Source of the DNA: Deltaproteobacteria bacterium
Lineage (GTDB): Bacteria; Desulfobacterota; Desulfarculia; Adiutricales; Adiutricaceae
Length of the DNA stretch: 9,006 nucleotides
Assembly (NCBI GenBank): GCA_031267005.1
Contig: JAIRZX010000415.1
Coordinates: 1 to 9,006, forward strand
Reading direction: 5' to 3'
Shown here: piece by piece, positions 7,641 through 9,006 of the stretch
Position numbering within the stretch: position 1 is the first letter of the stretch
Layout of the letters: each line of letters starts with the position of its first letter
Notes under the pieces: model-generated
Told to the model about the DNA's origin: nothing
Database searches by the model: none
Seen by the model: the letters and a program-made list of their open reading frames with translations, nothing else
Translations under genes and position numbers: made by a program

Positions 7641-7789
7641 AACCTGCGGATGGGTAATCCCAGGCGCTCCAAAGACCCTTGGGCATTAATCGCTCCAAGG
7701 CGCTGGCGCTCCCGGCAGGGTATCTCCGTAAGCGTTTCCCTCGCGCTTAAAGTCGGCTGCCGAGGGTTTCGCTCGCCTCAAGAGGTCAT

Positions 7790-8257
7790 CCGGCAACTTT
7801 GGGGCAATCGCCGGTCCGGGGCAGACGGCAGACGATCCGGGGGTCAGGGGGAGGCTTTCCCGGACGCCCTCAGCTATCCCGGCCTCCAGGACATAGAGAT
7901 CTCGGTCGAAGGGAAGGCAGGTGCCTTGAGCCTTTGAAGCTAAGCGGCAGAAAAGGGAGGCCCGTGACAGGCCGGCTTCCCTCGCCCCTCTTCATTCAAG
8001 CGGGAGGGGTCTCCTTCCCCGGCCTTGAAGGCTTTCGGAGTCCGGAAAGGGGTCTCTTCGAGGCCAGGAAGCGCTTCAACGGCTTCAGGCAGGCTAACTG
8101 GACGAGCGTCGAAGGCCTTTCGTCCTGCCCCACGTGGGGCCAGGCGCTTTCCCCGGTTCGGGGGAGGGGACGCTCGCGGGTGCGGGAGCGGTCACGGGCA
8201 CGGGCAGACAGGGGCAGGGACGCGGCCGACGGAGGGGGTTCCCGAAGCCGGCCCTGA
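7790..8257 (+). pseudogene. Decayed C-terminal domain of a membrane-gene paralogue (copy 1-like)
   Basis: A fragment of the soluble C-terminal domain and last-helix region of the tandem family. It reads SYPGLQDIEISVEGK in one frame, hits TGA at 7935-7937, and continues in a second frame (QKREARDRPA, from 7948) and a third (GGVSFPGLEGF, then ERGLFEARKRF and ANWTSV) to a TGA at 8255-8257. Comparison with copy 1 shows one extra base between about 7926 and 7946 and another between about 7974 and 8010. Bases 7946-7973 are identical, 28 of 28, to 5045-5072 of copy 1. The N-terminal membrane part is absent. The rightmost end has drifted into an Arg-rich 6-base repeat. It is clearly broken and not expected to make a working protein. 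Confidence 0.75.
8176..8217. repeat. Degenerate 6-base repeat
   Basis: Seven contiguous 6-base units of the type GCGGGT / GCGGGA / ACGGGC (ACGGGC twice at 8194-8205) lie in the end of the decayed paralogue. In the remnant's last frame they give alternating Arg residues. They probably arose by slippage. Confidence 0.5.
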
Positions 8258-8280
8258 GCCCGCGTCGTACGAGTATGAGG

Positions 8281-9006
8281 CTAAGGGCCTACGGGACCTC
8301 CTGATCCTTCAGGATTCTCCGGCGCTCCGTTCCTTCCGGGTTCTCCGCCCGCTCCGTTCCCTCCTGATATTTCGGGGCTTCCGGGCTTTTCGGTCCCGCC
8401 CGCGTCCCTCCCCCCGGCCCTGGAGAGCAGGCAGGCCTCTTCGGCGATCTGAAACGGCCTAGCTGGCTTCAACAGCCTGTGCTCGTGCATGTACAGCAGC
8501 CCCGGGCCGGCGGGGTCCGCGAAGGAAGCCCTCGCCGCCGTCGCGAAGTCCTCCGGCACTTTCGCCCCGTGTTGCGTAAGGAGCCGCGGGTCCAGCGGCT
8601 CGACTAAGGGGGCCAAGTCCGCGAGAAGCCAGGACGAGGCAATTTCCCCGCAGGAGAGCTTGCCCAGGCCGCGGGCCAGCCAGGCGCCGCTCCCTGGGTA
8701 CCCCGAGGCGATCCAAAGGCTCCCGGGCATGAAGCCGCCCAAAGCGAACGAGGCCCCCGGCGCCCGGCCGGAGAGATCCGTAAGCACGTCTCCCTCGCGG
8801 AAGCCGGCGGCCGAGGCCCCGGCCTGGAGCTCGCCCACGTACCGCGCCCTTTCTTCGGACAGGAGCAGCGTGCCCCCTCCCGCCGGTATCCGCGCGGGCG
8901 AGGACTGGAACCAAAGCTCCGAGTCCTGGCGGTAGGGGTGTCCGGCGGAGCAGTAGGCTATCGCCGCCCCCACGAAGACGCCGGAATAAGCCAGCCGCGC
9001 GAAGAG
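8281..9006 (-). CDS. C-terminal part of a membrane-anchored protein, 5' end outside window
   Basis: The frame is open to the window edge, so the start is upstream on the minus strand; 241 residues are visible. A membrane helix lies at the left end (ARLAYSGVFVGAAIAY), followed by a soluble, probably periplasmic, domain with LLLSEERARYVGEL, AAGFREGDVLTDLSG, PGASFALGG and ASGYPGSGAWLA. This kind of domain after a last helix recalls the C-terminal regions of some GT-C glycosyltransferase-like proteins, by memory only. The last 38 residues are a Gly/Pro-rich low-complexity tail encoded by a 9-base-period repeat, and removing them would leave a normal-looking domain ending near SRAGG. It converges on the decayed paralogues with 23 bases between the two stops. 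It is real coding sequence by composition; its function is uncertain. Confidence 0.75.
   Translation of the reverse strand, partial: LFARLAYSGVFVGAAIAYCSAGHPYRQDSELWFQSSPARIPAGGGTLLLSEERARYVGELQAGASAAGFREGDVLTDLSGRAPGASFALGGFMPGSLWIASGYPGSGAWLARGLGKLSCGEIASSWLLADLAPLVEPLDPRLLTQHGAKVPEDFATAARASFADPAGPGLLYMHEHRLLKPARPFQIAEEACLLSRAGGRDAGGTEKPGSPEISGGNGAGGEPGRNGAPENPEGSGGPVGP
8284..8397 (-). repeat. 9-base-period repeat encoding a Gly/Pro-rich tail, minus strand
   Basis: Read on the minus strand and in frame with the partial gene, this stretch divides into 12 units of 9 bases plus a partial one. Most end in GGA or GAA. Units such as AAGCCCGGA and AGGAACGGA resemble the AAGCCGGGA and ATGAACGGA units in membrane gene 1. 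It codes for triplets such as KPG, GNG, EPG and RNG, then ends at the stop codon. A longer near-repeat (GGAACGGAGC) occurs twice within it. Confidence 0.7.

Noticed and set aside
8299..8314. Inverted repeat TCCTGA-TCCT-TCAGGA as a terminator between convergent genes
   Set aside because: The stem is only six base pairs, has no T-run on either strand and lies within the coding repeat of the minus-strand gene.
8489..8935. 148-codon plus-strand frame
   Set aside because: It is antisense to the minus-strand protein, which has a clear membrane helix and domain-like sequence. The plus frame is Ser/Pro/Ala-rich shadow sequence.

Overview
The window looks like bacterial chromosome from a Gram-negative organism, since a type I secretion ABC exporter and its HlyD adaptor only make sense with two membranes. 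The HlyB/HlyD parts resemble proteobacterial haemolysin exporters. I cannot name the genus. The first ~2.7 kb has moderate, mixed base composition. From about 2.73 kb to the end the DNA is strongly GC-rich with GC-ending codons, so the two halves look like different compositional blocks.

Region 1 (1-2473) is a type I secretion operon: the 3' part of an HlyB-type ATPase/permease followed by a full-length HlyD-type membrane fusion protein. The transported protein and a TolC-type outer-membrane partner are not in the window. Region 2 (2474-3309) has no convincing gene. Its first ~250 bases are AT-rich with small palindromes. It then holds a GC-rich stretch with a possible gene remnant, and finally a degenerate 9-base-period repeat just before the next gene.

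Region 3 (3310-7433) carries two tandem, same-strand paralogous genes for large polytopic membrane proteins (706 and 642 aa from the starts preferred here). Their layout is like the GT-C-fold / 'PTPS-related' membrane protein group: a first membrane helix, a long conserved extracytoplasmic loop, many helices, a soluble C-terminal domain and a final helix. The first copy ends in a collagen-like G-x-y tail encoded by a 9-base minisatellite. Region 4 (about 7530-8257) holds decayed 3' ends of the same family. One resembles the end of copy 2. The other resembles the C-terminal domain of copy 1 and is broken by an in-frame stop and two +1 shifts. The locus therefore looks like a tandem array that has expanded and partly decayed.

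Region 5 (8281-9006, minus strand) is the C-terminal part of another membrane-anchored protein converging on the array. It also ends in a Gly/Pro-rich tail with a 9-base period. The most unusual signal is this 9-base-period repeat family. It recurs at three places, all at gene edges, and twice it is read as a collagen-like C-terminal extension. The membrane proteins may act in cell-surface glycan or lipid-linked sugar chemistry, but that is inference from architecture only.
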